NCBI GenBank assembly: GCA_040387035.1
Contig: JAZKEN010000106.1
Span: 1 to 14,868, forward strand
DNA: 14,868 bases
Reading direction: 5' to 3'
From: Methylotenera_A sp040387035
GTDB taxonomy: Bacteria > Pseudomonadota > Gammaproteobacteria > Burkholderiales > Methylophilaceae
The position numbers and the translations under genes are program-made. A model generated the notes under the pieces. It saw only the letters and a list, made by a program, of their open reading frames with translations. It was not told where the DNA came from and made no database searches. This document shows, piece by piece, positions 1 to 6,845 of the stretch (positions are counted from its first letter, which is position 1; each line of letters begins with the position of its first letter).

Positions 1-1167
1 ACAGGCCAGCCCAAATCGTTTGAAAGCGATATTGTGATTACGGACAGCGATTTAAAACAGCCGCTGACCAAAACCATTAGCGTGAACCATCCCTTGGTTT
101 ATAAAGGTATCGCCATCTACCAGTCCGATTTCCAGGATGGCGGCTCATCGGTTGATTTTAAGGTGTGGGATTTAACCAAGCCCAACCTGCAAACCAGTAC
201 GCTAAAAGGCGAGATATTCAAAAAAGCCACGCTTGGTGAAGGCGACAACCAGTTAACGGTCGAATTCAATGAGTTCCGCAAATTCAATATCATTAATCTT
301 ACCCCAGACGGCAAAGGCAAGCCGCGCAATGTTGGGCCCAATATCACCTACAAACTACGCGATGCCAGCGGCCAGGCGCGCGAGTATGTCACCTACATGC
401 AGCCCATGCAATTAGATGGCAAAGCGTATTTTATTTCCGGCATGCGCGAAACCGTACAGGAAGACTTTAAATATCTGCGCATCCCTGTGGATGAAGATTT
501 TGAGATTGACGGCTTTATGCGCTTTCGCGCGGCCATGCTGGATAGCCAACTTTACCCGGCCATCGCCAAGAAGTTAAGCGCCAATGCTTTAACCAATGAT
601 AGGCAATTGCAAGCGCAATTCGAGCAAAGTGTGGTGCAATTAATGAGCACCTATGCCAAAGGCGGTTACACCAGCATCGCTAAGGCGATTGAAAGTGCCG
701 TGCCAGAAGACCAGCGCGAAGCGGCTGCGCAAACCTATATCAAAATGTTAAACACAGCAGCGTTTGAGGCTTACAATTTAAGCCTGGCTAAAGCCAATAA
801 GCCCGCATTGGTATTTAATGATAAAACCAAAGAGCTGCTACAAGACAGTTTAAATGCATTAAGCGATTCGTTTTTTTACGGTTCGCCGCATTATTTGCAA
901 TTGGTCGATTTTAAGCATGTTGAAGCCAGCGGTTTGCAACTAACCAAGTCACCCGGGCAAAAATGGGTGTATTTAGGTTCTGTGCTGTTGGTGCTAGGTA
1001 TCTTTGCCATGTTTTATATTCGTGAACGTCGCATCTGGTTGCTAGTCAAAAATAGTGGTGGTAAGCCGAATGAGGTTTTATTGGCAATGTCGTCTAACCG
1101 TAAAAATTTAGATTTCGAGCAAGAGTTTGAACGCACCAAATCGCAATTAAGTCAGCTGCTTGCTTAA
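1..1167 (+). CDS. resB: Cytochrome c biogenesis protein ResB (Ccs1), C-terminal part
   Basis: The frame is open from base 1, so the gene enters from outside the window. The GTG at 34 is internal and is not the start. The visible 388 residues match the periplasmic domain and last membrane helix of ResB/Ccs1. They include the family-typical stretch NHPLVYKGIAIYQSDF near the beginning, a long soluble region, and one hydrophobic helix (about 964-1020) followed by a basic RERR segment and a short cytoplasmic tail. In System II cytochrome c maturation, ResB pairs with CcsA to carry heme across the inner membrane and ligate it to apocytochrome CXXCH motifs. The ccsA partner follows after 26 bp, so the two are almost certainly co-transcribed. 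The family call is firm. The N-terminal transmembrane segments cannot be seen here. Confidence 0.93.
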   Translation, partial: TGQPKSFESDIVITDSDLKQPLTKTISVNHPLVYKGIAIYQSDFQDGGSSVDFKVWDLTKPNLQTSTLKGEIFKKATLGEGDNQLTVEFNEFRKFNIINLTPDGKGKPRNVGPNITYKLRDASGQAREYVTYMQPMQLDGKAYFISGMRETVQEDFKYLRIPVDEDFEIDGFMRFRAAMLDSQLYPAIAKKLSANALTNDRQLQAQFEQSVVQLMSTYAKGGYTSIAKAIESAVPEDQREAAAQTYIKMLNTAAFEAYNLSLAKANKPALVFNDKTKELLQDSLNALSDSFFYGSPHYLQLVDFKHVEASGLQLTKSPGQKWVYLGSVLLVLGIFAMFYIRERRIWLLVKNSGGKPNEVLLAMSSNRKNLDFEQEFERTKSQLSQLLA

Positions 1168-1193
1168 ATTTTAAGCACGATTAAGGAATAACC

Positions 1194-2339
1194 ATGAATA
1201 CGGAATCACTCAACTTTACGCCCAAAACACTTTGGCAAAGCCTGAAAGTGCAAGATTGGCTTTACGCTTTATTGCTTGTTGCAGGCGCCATATTCGCTTA
1301 TAGCCAATATTCACAGTTTATGGATATTTATGAGGTAAGCTTTTTGTTTGGCGCAGCGGCCGTATTCAGCTACCTGGGCTGGCGCTGGAAAGGCCTGGCC
1401 AAGCTGGTCATTGGCGTGGGCGTGATCAGCTTGTTCTCAATCAGTTTGTACCATGGCGACCAGGCGCGCGCTACGCAGGCATTTTTACTAAAATATTTAA
1501 TATCCAGCCAATCCGCCATTATGTGGATGAACGTGCTGTTTATCCTAGCCATGCTTACCTATTGGTTTGCGCTATTTAAACGCAGCGACTTTGCAGGCCG
1601 CGTGGCTTCAGCGCTGACATGGAGTGCGGTTCTGTTCGGCTTTGTCGGTTTAATGGTGCGCTGGTACGAATCCTATTTAATCGCGCCCGATGTCGGCCAT
1701 ATCCCAATCAGTAATCTGTACGAAGTATTTATTCTGTTCTGCTTGATTACTTCGCTCTTGTATTTGCATTATGAAAGTAAATTCAATACCAAGCAGCTTG
1801 GTGGCTTTGTGCTGCTGATTATCAACGCGGCGGTTGTGTTTATTTTATGGTATCGATTCGATCGTGGTGCAGACGCGATTCAGCCTTTGGTGCCAGCTTT
1901 GCAAAGCTACTGGATGAAAATCCATGTGCCTGCAAACTTTGTGGGATATGGCGCGTTTTCATTAGCCGCCATGGTAGCAAGTGCTTACTTGCTGGCTAAA
2001 AAAGGCATATTGACCAGCCGCTTGCCTAGCCTGGAAGTGCTGGATGACGTCATGTATAAATCCATTGCCGTCGGCTTTGCCTTTTTTACCATTGCCACTA
2101 TTTTGGGTGCCATGTGGGCGGCAGAGGCTTGGGGCGGCTACTGGAGCTGGGATCCAAAAGAAACCTGGGCACTGATTGTGTGGCTCAATTACGCGGCCTG
2201 GCTGCACTTGCGCATGGTTAAAGGTTTGCGCGGCCCGGTATTGGCGTGGTGGGCCTTGATTGGCTTGCTGGTGACCACATTCGCCTTTTTGGGTGTGAAT
2301 ATGTTCTTAAGTGGTTTGCATTCTTACGGCGAACTTTAA
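1194..2339 (+). CDS. ccsA: Cytochrome c biogenesis protein CcsA/ResC (also annotated CcsB), heme-handling WWD protein
   Basis: A 381-residue polytopic membrane protein with about eight hydrophobic helices. The tryptophan-rich WWD heme-binding signature of the CcmC/CcmF/CcsA superfamily lies at residues 313-324 (WGGYWSWDPKET). Histidines typical of the family flank it: H169, H244 in KIHVPANFVGYG, and H376 in the C-terminal GLHSYG. Family knowledge says it forms the synthetase with ResB, exporting heme and presenting it to apocytochrome c in the periplasm. The ATG at 1194 has an AAGGAA ribosome site just upstream (ending about 1187). The gene ends at a stem-loop and meets the convergent histidine kinase gene. 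Naming varies between ccsA, ccsB and resC; the function does not. Confidence 0.93.
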   Translation: MNTESLNFTPKTLWQSLKVQDWLYALLLVAGAIFAYSQYSQFMDIYEVSFLFGAAAVFSYLGWRWKGLAKLVIGVGVISLFSISLYHGDQARATQAFLLKYLISSQSAIMWMNVLFILAMLTYWFALFKRSDFAGRVASALTWSAVLFGFVGLMVRWYESYLIAPDVGHIPISNLYEVFILFCLITSLLYLHYESKFNTKQLGGFVLLIINAAVVFILWYRFDRGADAIQPLVPALQSYWMKIHVPANFVGYGAFSLAAMVASAYLLAKKGILTSRLPSLEVLDDVMYKSIAVGFAFFTIATILGAMWAAEAWGGYWSWDPKETWALIVWLNYAAWLHLRMVKGLRGPVLAWWALIGLLVTTFAFLGVNMFLSGLHSYGEL

Positions 2340-2364
2340 GACCAGGCTATCTGGAATTACTTTT

Positions 2365-2389
2365 AGCAGGCAATTGTTCGTTGCCTGCT
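2365..2389. terminator. Stem-loop between convergent genes
   Basis: AGCAGGCAA (2365-2373) and its exact reverse complement TTGCCTGCT (2381-2389) form a 9-bp stem with a 7-nt loop. It sits in the 49-bp gap between ccsA and the convergent kinase gene and touches the kinase TAA stop by one base. Neither strand has a clear T-tract after the stem, so it is a terminator-like or mRNA 3'-end hairpin rather than a textbook intrinsic terminator. Confidence 0.55.
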
Positions 2390-4113
2390 TAGGGGTCTAG
2401 CGACACCCTAAAGCGCACCTCGCCATTCACATTGCTATCCAGGCTTAAGCGGTAGCCTGCTTGTTTAGCATCTTGCGCGGCATGATACAAACCAACGCCC
2501 AAACCGTTATGCGATGCGATATGCTTTTTAAATAAATCATTGGCGATTGCGGCATCCATTGCCTTACCGGTATCGGTTACATCAATATAAAAGCGTTGTT
2601 CAGCGTCGCTTTGCATTTCAATGCTGATCATTGTATTAGGCTGGTACTTGGCTTTTTCAATTGCATTATTGATTAAATTATCCATCACGCTATCCAGTAC
2701 TTCAGCATTGATATCATGCTTGGGTAATTCACCTGCGGCAAATTCAATATGATCTTGCGTGTGGCGCAGTTGCAGGTTTTTCCACCAGGCAGACATTTTC
2801 TCCAGGCGTTTTTTATCCTCACCCGGTGCTTTTAGTTTGTCTAAAGTAGCCGCAATACGTTGATTTAAAACTGGCAGCTGCTTGCGAATCAAAGTTAACA
2901 AAGCCTCATTGTCTTTTTCTTCTGTCTGCTCAGCGGCAGAAACCAAAGTGCCCACCGATTGCAAAATATTTTTAATATCATGCGTCAAGCGCGAGCCGGT
3001 TTCATAAAAAGCCTGCATATAGGCATTTTGGCGCAAGGTTTCTTCGCGGCGTTTAGCGTCATAAAACTCACCCATGATTTGCGTGAGCAGTTTCACATGC
3101 ACATACAAGGCAGGCGAAATCTGCCAGTTGGTGTGCAAGGTCATATGAAAATCCTTAAAATTAAAATTGGTCTGGTGTTGGGAAGACTTGCCCAGTTTGC
3201 CTTGCGTATCGTCCGCCAGCCAGGAAACACCAGAAACCCATGGCAGGGAAGTCATTTCCAGCATGGCTGCTTGGATAAAACCGTTGGCGGTCGATTCGAT
3301 TTCACCCAGTGACGCGATATTTTTAATCCATTTTTCAAACGGCATGCCGATACTCAACAAATAGCGCGACATCAGCAACTCAACCCCTGAAAAACGCGTA
3401 CTCGGCCGCCACAGCAAACTGAAGGCAATCAGCACAAAAGCCAGGCTAAATATCGTGATAAACATCACCTGGATATAATTGACGGTGTTGACGCTACCGA
3501 TTGCATAGCTGCCCAACACCAAGATAAGCGCGACCAGCATCAGCAGTAAGGTATAGAAAAAATCCAGCACCGGTAATTGGCCCGATTTGCTGCTTTGATT
3601 GCCGATAAATAAAATAACGATAGGCAGTAGCGGAATAAAATAGCGGATTACAAAAGTGGCCGCTTCCAGGTCGTTAGAAGCATTAAGCAGTTTGGGTACT
3701 ACCCACAGCAGCAGCATGGATAACAAATAACTCGCCGCCAAAATATGCACAACGCGGTTGGCTTTGGTTTCTTCTGAAAAGATGCGGCCACCCAGCAAGC
3801 CAAATAAAATGGAAAGCCACAAGGCGGTTAACCACCAATTGATATACAAAAAGCCAAGAATGCCCACGCCAATAAAAAGAAATAACGCAGGCTTGGAAAG
3901 TGTCTCCGTACTGCGCCAGATAGGTTGCCACAACAAGAAAAGCGCATAAGTACACAAGAAAAAAGTCTGCTGCAGATAGTGTGCGTTGCTGCCCCAGATT
4001 AAAAATGCATGCAGAGATAACAGCATCAAGGCTAGTATGCGCTGCGAATTCTTGATGAGCATCAGGTTAATAATGCTGTAATTGAACATTTTTATAAACA
4101 TGCGATATCCCAT
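2389..4113 (-). CDS. Membrane-bound sensor histidine kinase with GAF-like linker (PrsK-like layout), orphan
   Basis: A 574-residue protein. Residues about 25-235 contain seven or eight hydrophobic helices. Residues about 250-350 form a soluble region that looks GAF-like (weak call). A short coiled segment leads into the kinase core: the H-box is RLTHDIKN with phospho-accepting H378, the N-box is DNLINNA (478-484), G1 is DTGKAMD (514-520) and G2 is HNGLGVGLY (535-543). The second glycine usual in a DxGxG G1 box is missing. The HDIKN type of H-box and the multi-helix plus GAF plus kinase layout recall PrsK of the PEP-CTERM/exosortase system. However, this protein is shorter than the roughly 690 residues I recall for PrsK, so the name is not assigned. 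No response regulator lies in the window. The start is uncertain: Met1, Met5 (4101), Met9 and Met18 (4062) are all possible. None has a strong ribosome site, and only Met5 has a weak GGGA upstream. The gene is divergent from a sigma-54-controlled pilin gene. Confidence 0.8.
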   Translation of the reverse strand: MGYRMFIKMFNYSIINLMLIKNSQRILALMLLSLHAFLIWGSNAHYLQQTFFLCTYALFLLWQPIWRSTETLSKPALFLFIGVGILGFLYINWWLTALWLSILFGLLGGRIFSEETKANRVVHILAASYLLSMLLLWVVPKLLNASNDLEAATFVIRYFIPLLPIVILFIGNQSSKSGQLPVLDFFYTLLLMLVALILVLGSYAIGSVNTVNYIQVMFITIFSLAFVLIAFSLLWRPSTRFSGVELLMSRYLLSIGMPFEKWIKNIASLGEIESTANGFIQAAMLEMTSLPWVSGVSWLADDTQGKLGKSSQHQTNFNFKDFHMTLHTNWQISPALYVHVKLLTQIMGEFYDAKRREETLRQNAYMQAFYETGSRLTHDIKNILQSVGTLVSAAEQTEEKDNEALLTLIRKQLPVLNQRIAATLDKLKAPGEDKKRLEKMSAWWKNLQLRHTQDHIEFAAGELPKHDINAEVLDSVMDNLINNAIEKAKYQPNTMISIEMQSDAEQRFYIDVTDTGKAMDAAIANDLFKKHIASHNGLGVGLYHAAQDAKQAGYRLSLDSNVNGEVRFRVSLDP

Positions 4114-4181
4114 GTGTTAAATTTACGCTAATTTGCTAGCGCTTTGCTATCAAACTAAAGGGGTGTTGATAATTGGGCGGA

Positions 4182-4197
4182 TTGTCAAAAAATTGTC
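4182..4197 (+). promoter_or_regulatory. Two TTGTC direct repeats, possible activator (enhancer) site
   Basis: TTGTC occurs at 4182-4186 and 4193-4197, exactly 11 bp apart, which is one helical turn. They lie about 130-145 bp upstream of the start site predicted from the sigma-54 promoter, the usual distance for a bacterial enhancer-binding protein. The Pseudomonas PilR site is described as repeated TGTC-type elements, so a PilR- or PrsR-like activator is an attractive reading. This is inference from short AT-rich matches. An inverted copy of the 8-mer TTGACAAT also occurs at 4343-4350 in the leader. Confidence 0.35.
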
Positions 4198-4300
4198 ACT
4201 TACGACGAAATTTCAACATGCGCTTTTATTTTTATCGCTAAATTTAGCTGAAAGTAGTGCAAATAGCCAGTAATTAAGGCTTTGAAGCCAAGATTGAAAC

Positions 4301-4316
4301 TGGCATGTTGCTTGCA
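4301..4316 (+). promoter_or_regulatory. Sigma-54 (RpoN) -24/-12 promoter of the prepilin gene
   Basis: TGGCATGTTGCTTGCA fits the RpoN consensus TGGCACR-N4-TTGCW with one mismatch. The invariant GG and GC dinucleotides have the required 10-nt separation. Transcription would start near 4327, giving a leader of about 57 nt before the ATG at 4384. Type IV pilin genes are classic RpoN/PilR targets, so the position also fits. Confidence 0.8.
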
Positions 4317-4383
4317 TGAATTGTAAAAAATTGTGATGAGATTTGACAATTCACAAAATAATATTTGGTTTAAGGACGGGCAA

Positions 4384-4418
4384 ATGAATAAGCAAACAGG
4401 TTTTACCCTTATCGAGCT
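4384..4418 (+). CDS. Type IV prepilin (pilin/pseudopilin), N-terminal fragment cut by assembly gap
   Basis: The ATG at 4384 is preceded by AAGGAC at 4372-4377, good ribosome-site spacing, and starts MNKQTGFTLIEL. This is the type III signal of type IV prepilins: a short basic leader, Gly at -1 for prepilin peptidase cleavage, Phe at +1, and Glu at +5, which is needed for methylation and assembly. Only about 12 codons are visible before the run of N. An upstream in-frame ATG at 4333 exists but has no ribosome site and would wrongly lengthen the leader. The 3' end is unknown. The first stop after the gap in one frame is at 4537-4539, which could be the pilin end only if the gap length preserves that frame. 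Major pilin, minor pilin and type II pseudopilin cannot be told apart. The sigma-54 promoter favours a pilA-like major pilin. Confidence 0.85.
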
Positions 4419-4518
4419 NNNNNNNNNNNNNNNNNNNNNNNNNNNNNNNNNNNNNNNNNNNNNNNNNNNNNNNNNNNNNNNNNNNNNNNNNNNNNNNNNN
4501 NNNNNNNNNNNNNNNNNN
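4419..4518. other. Assembly gap (100 N)
   Basis: A run of exactly 100 N, the usual placeholder for a scaffold gap of unknown size. It begins inside the FTLIEL-coding bases of the prepilin gene and ends 68 bp before mlaF. The missing DNA should contain at least the rest of the prepilin gene (typically about 400 bp), so the true gap is probably longer than 100 bp. Confidence 0.95.
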
Positions 4519-4532
4519 ACCCATTTAAAGTA

Positions 4533-4560
4533 TTGCTAGTTATGTGATTTGATTTAAAAT
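4533..4560 (+). promoter_or_regulatory. Possible sigma-70 promoter of the mla operon
   Basis: TTGCTA (4533-4538) and TAAAAT (4555-4560) with a 16-bp spacer resemble -35 and -10 boxes, with a start near 4567 and the mlaF ATG at 4587. The match is moderate, the surroundings are AT-rich, and a stronger promoter could lie in the gap. Confidence 0.35.
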
Positions 4561-4586
4561 GTCACTAAAATGAAAAATCACAACAA

Positions 4587-5420
4587 ATGACTTTAAATAC
4601 AGCCACACAAAATATTGTAGAGATTGATAATCTTTCCTTTGGCTACAAAGGCCGCATGTTGCATCAGGGCATCAATATGGTGTTTCCGCGCGGCAAGGTA
4701 ATCGCTATCATGGGTGGTAGTGGCACGGGTAAAACCACGCTACTACGCTTGATTGGCGGGCAGCTAAAGCCTAGCAAAGGCGAGGCGCGTGTTGAAGGCC
4801 AGGTCGTGCATCATCAATCACGCGATGGTATCTACAAGTTACGCCGCAAAATGGGTATGCTGTTTCAGCAAGGTGCTTTATTTACCGATTTGTCCGTGTA
4901 TGAAAATGTCGCTTTTCCCTTGCGTGAGCATACCAATTTACCCGAGAGCATGATTCATGACCTGGTGTTAATGAAGTTAAATGCGGTGGGTTTAAGGGGT
5001 GCGCATAAGTTGATGCCGACTGAGTTATCCGGTGGTATGGCGCGCCGTGTCTCATTAGCGCGCGCTATTGCGCTGGACCCTGATATTATTATGTACGACG
5101 AGCCGTTTGCCGGCTTGGATCCTATTTCAATGGGTGTTATTTGCGATTTAATCCGCACCTTGAACGATGCGCTGGGTGCAACCTCCATTATCGTATCGCA
5201 TGACGTAAAAGAAACTTTTACGATTGCTGATTATGTCTATTTTGTAGCCAATGGCGTGGTGGCGGCAGAAGGTACGCCGGATGATTTACGCAACTCTACC
5301 TTGCCTTTCGTGCATCAATTCGTGCATGGCGAAAAAGATGGTCCGGTACCATTTCATTATGCGGCCGGCGATTATGCGCAAGATTTACTGGGTTTTGATA
5401 ACGTAAGGCAAGGCGCATGA
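4587..5420 (+). CDS. mlaF: Phospholipid transport ABC ATPase MlaF
   Basis: A 277-residue ABC ATPase with Walker A GGSGTGKT (43-50), signature LSGGMARR (147-154), Walker B IIMYDEPF (167-174) and switch His205. The MARR form of the signature and the C-terminal extension after residue 250 (HQFVHGEKDGP) are MlaF-like; in E. coli this tail contacts MlaB. It powers the inner-membrane MlaFEDB complex, which moves phospholipids between the periplasmic carrier MlaC and the inner membrane to keep outer-membrane lipid asymmetry. The gene overlaps mlaE by the 4-bp ATGA at 5417-5420, so translation is probably coupled. The start ATG lacks a clear ribosome site. A seven-codon mini-frame opening at 4570 precedes and overlaps it, but nothing supports that frame as a gene. 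Confidence 0.95.
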   Translation: MTLNTATQNIVEIDNLSFGYKGRMLHQGINMVFPRGKVIAIMGGSGTGKTTLLRLIGGQLKPSKGEARVEGQVVHHQSRDGIYKLRRKMGMLFQQGALFTDLSVYENVAFPLREHTNLPESMIHDLVLMKLNAVGLRGAHKLMPTELSGGMARRVSLARAIALDPDIIMYDEPFAGLDPISMGVICDLIRTLNDALGATSIIVSHDVKETFTIADYVYFVANGVVAAEGTPDDLRNSTLPFVHQFVHGEKDGPVPFHYAAGDYAQDLLGFDNVRQGA

Positions 5421-6223
5421 TTCGTTCTAGTATTTTGGTCAGCTTGACGCGCGTGTTGCGTAATATAGGACATAGCTTTAGCGACCGCATTTGGCGCCTG
5501 GGCGCTGGTGCGCGCTTGTTCGGGTTAACGCTTCTCTATTCCGGTGAGAGCTTTCGCAGGTTTCACCTAACCGTGCGTGAAGTGTATTTCACCGGTGTGA
5601 TGTCGCTGATCATCGTTTTAGTATCAGCCTTTTTTGTGGGCATGGTGCTGGCTTTGCAGGGTTATTACACCTTGCAGAAATACGGCTCATCTGAAGCAAT
5701 TGGCGTACTGGTCGCATTGTCGTTAATACGTGAGCTTGGCCCGGTTGTGACGGCACTGTTGTTTGCCGGGCGTGCAGGTACGGCCATCACGGCAGAAATC
5801 GGCTTGATGAAAGCCACCGAGCAACTGGCGGCCATGGAAATGATGGCAGTTAGCCCGATTGCCCGTGTGATTGCCCCGCGTTTTTGGGCGGGTGTGATTG
5901 CAATGCCGGTTTTGGCAGCTCTATTCTCAATGGTGGGCATTTTGGGCGGTTATATGGTTGCAGTGCCTTTGATTGGTGTGGATGCAGGAGCATTCTGGTC
6001 GCAAATGCAGGCCAACGTTGATTGGCGCCTGGATATTGTGAATGGTGTGATCAAAAGTGTTGTATTTGGTGTTGCTTGTACCATGATCGCCTTGTTTGAA
6101 GGTTATGATGCGCCGCCGACAGCGGAAGGCGTTAGCCGTGCCACCACGCGCACTGTAGTCACCTCCTCACTAGCGATTTTAGGGCTGGATTTTGTATTAA
6201 CCTCATTTATGATTAGCATGTAA
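5417..6223 (+). CDS. mlaE: Phospholipid transport permease MlaE
   Basis: A 268-residue membrane permease of the MlaE/YrbE family. Family blocks visible are LIRELGPV (103-110), the AGRAGTAITAEIG loop followed by MKATEQ and AMEMM (the coupling region to the ATPase), and a C-terminal EGYDAPPTAEGVSRAT block before the final helix. About five hydrophobic segments are seen. As a homodimer it forms the membrane core of MlaFEDB between MlaF dimers in the cytoplasm and the MlaD ring in the periplasm. It starts inside the mlaF stop and is followed 18 bp later by mlaD, matching the E. coli order. Confidence 0.95.
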   Translation: MIRSSILVSLTRVLRNIGHSFSDRIWRLGAGARLFGLTLLYSGESFRRFHLTVREVYFTGVMSLIIVLVSAFFVGMVLALQGYYTLQKYGSSEAIGVLVALSLIRELGPVVTALLFAGRAGTAITAEIGLMKATEQLAAMEMMAVSPIARVIAPRFWAGVIAMPVLAALFSMVGILGGYMVAVPLIGVDAGAFWSQMQANVDWRLDIVNGVIKSVVFGVACTMIALFEGYDAPPTAEGVSRATTRTVVTSSLAILGLDFVLTSFMISM

Positions 6224-6229
6224 GGCTTC

Positions 6230-6234
6230 AGGAG
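6230..6234 (+). promoter_or_regulatory. Ribosome binding site that fixes the mlaD start
   Basis: AGGAG lies only 1 nt before the ATG at 6236 but 7 nt before the in-frame ATG at 6242. The second ATG therefore has proper spacing and gives the usual MlaD beginning, MERTTIDLWVG. Confidence 0.7.
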
Positions 6235-6241
6235 TATGGCA

Positions 6242-6817
6242 ATGGAAAGAACAACAATTGATTTATGGGTAGGTATATTTGTCGCTTTGGGTTTAGCCGC
6301 TTTGTTAGGACTTGCCATGAAAGTGGGTAATTTAACCACCAGCAGTATCGGCGAAACCTATACAGTTACCGCTAATTTTGAGAATATCGGTGGCCTGAAA
6401 CCACGCGCGCCCGTAAAAAGCGCGGGTGTAGTGGTTGGCCGTGTGAGTGGCATCAGTTTTGATGCGACCAGTTTTGAGGCTGTAGTCAGTATCAGTATTG
6501 ACAAACGTTATGCTTTCCCTAAAGATACCTTTGCCAATATTTACACGGCAGGCTTGCTGGGTGAGCAGTATATTGGTTTAGAGGCTGGTGGCGATGAATT
6601 GAGCCTGGCCAATGGCGACAAAATCATCCAAACGCAGGATGCAGTGGTTTTAGAAAAAATGATCAGTCAATTTTTATACAACAAAGCTTCAGAGGCGCCA
6701 GCAGCAAAAGAATCAGATGAAGGCGCGACTAAAACAGAAGCGCAATCAACCAAATCGGCAGATGATGCGTTAGGCGCTAACCCATTAGATGCAATAACAC
6801 AACCAGCAGCGCCTTGA
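6242..6817 (+). CDS. mlaD: Outer-membrane lipid asymmetry protein MlaD (MCE domain)
   Basis: 191 residues from the ATG at 6242, chosen over 6236 because of ribosome-site spacing and family N-termini. One N-terminal membrane anchor (about residues 9-27) is followed by a single MCE domain (about 37-115). That domain contains the hydrophobic pore-loop segment AGLLGEQYIGLEAG. The length is close to the 183 residues of E. coli MlaD. Family members form a hexameric ring on MlaE that channels phospholipid to or from MlaC. The last ~40 residues are an Ala/Lys/Glu/Ser-rich, probably disordered tail after the predicted pore helix; this tail varies in the family. The gene lies between mlaE and mlaC as in enterobacteria. 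No mlaA is inserted after it. Confidence 0.94.
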   Translation: MERTTIDLWVGIFVALGLAALLGLAMKVGNLTTSSIGETYTVTANFENIGGLKPRAPVKSAGVVVGRVSGISFDATSFEAVVSISIDKRYAFPKDTFANIYTAGLLGEQYIGLEAGGDELSLANGDKIIQTQDAVVLEKMISQFLYNKASEAPAAKESDEGATKTEAQSTKSADDALGANPLDAITQPAAP

Positions 6818-6845
6818 ACCGCGCCGCATAAATTAGGATAAATAC

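Larger units (their letters stand above)
4114..4383. other. Divergent intergenic region between kinase and prepilin genes
   Basis: This 270-bp AT-rich region has no gene of its own. On the plus strand it carries a sigma-54 promoter (4301-4316), two TTGTC direct repeats upstream of it (4182-4186 and 4193-4197), a GGCTT/AAGCC inverted repeat (4278-4289) and an AAGGAC ribosome site (4372-4377). Near the kinase start there is a CGCTA/TAGCG inverted repeat (4126-4130 and 4137-4141). I see no convincing sigma-70 promoter for the kinase on the minus strand. Confidence 0.6.

Noticed and set aside
2959..3312. Plus-strand 117-residue open frame opposite the histidine kinase
   Set aside because: It overlaps the kinase coding region, including its H-box. 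Its translation shows no known domain and no start signal.
4333..4539. A 68-residue protein from the ATG at 4333 across the gap
   Set aside because: Half of it is unknown bases, the ATG at 4333 has no ribosome site, and the prepilin start at 4384 has both a ribosome site and the correct leader.
4570..4590. Seven-codon upstream frame overlapping the mlaF start as a leader peptide
   Set aside because: It is a short chance frame (ATG at 4570, TGA overlapping the mlaF ATG) with no ribosome site and no attenuator-like hairpin visible.
6236..6241. ATG at 6236 as the mlaD start
   Set aside because: Only 1 nt separates it from the AGGAG site, while the ATG at 6242 has 7 nt and gives the family-typical N-terminus.
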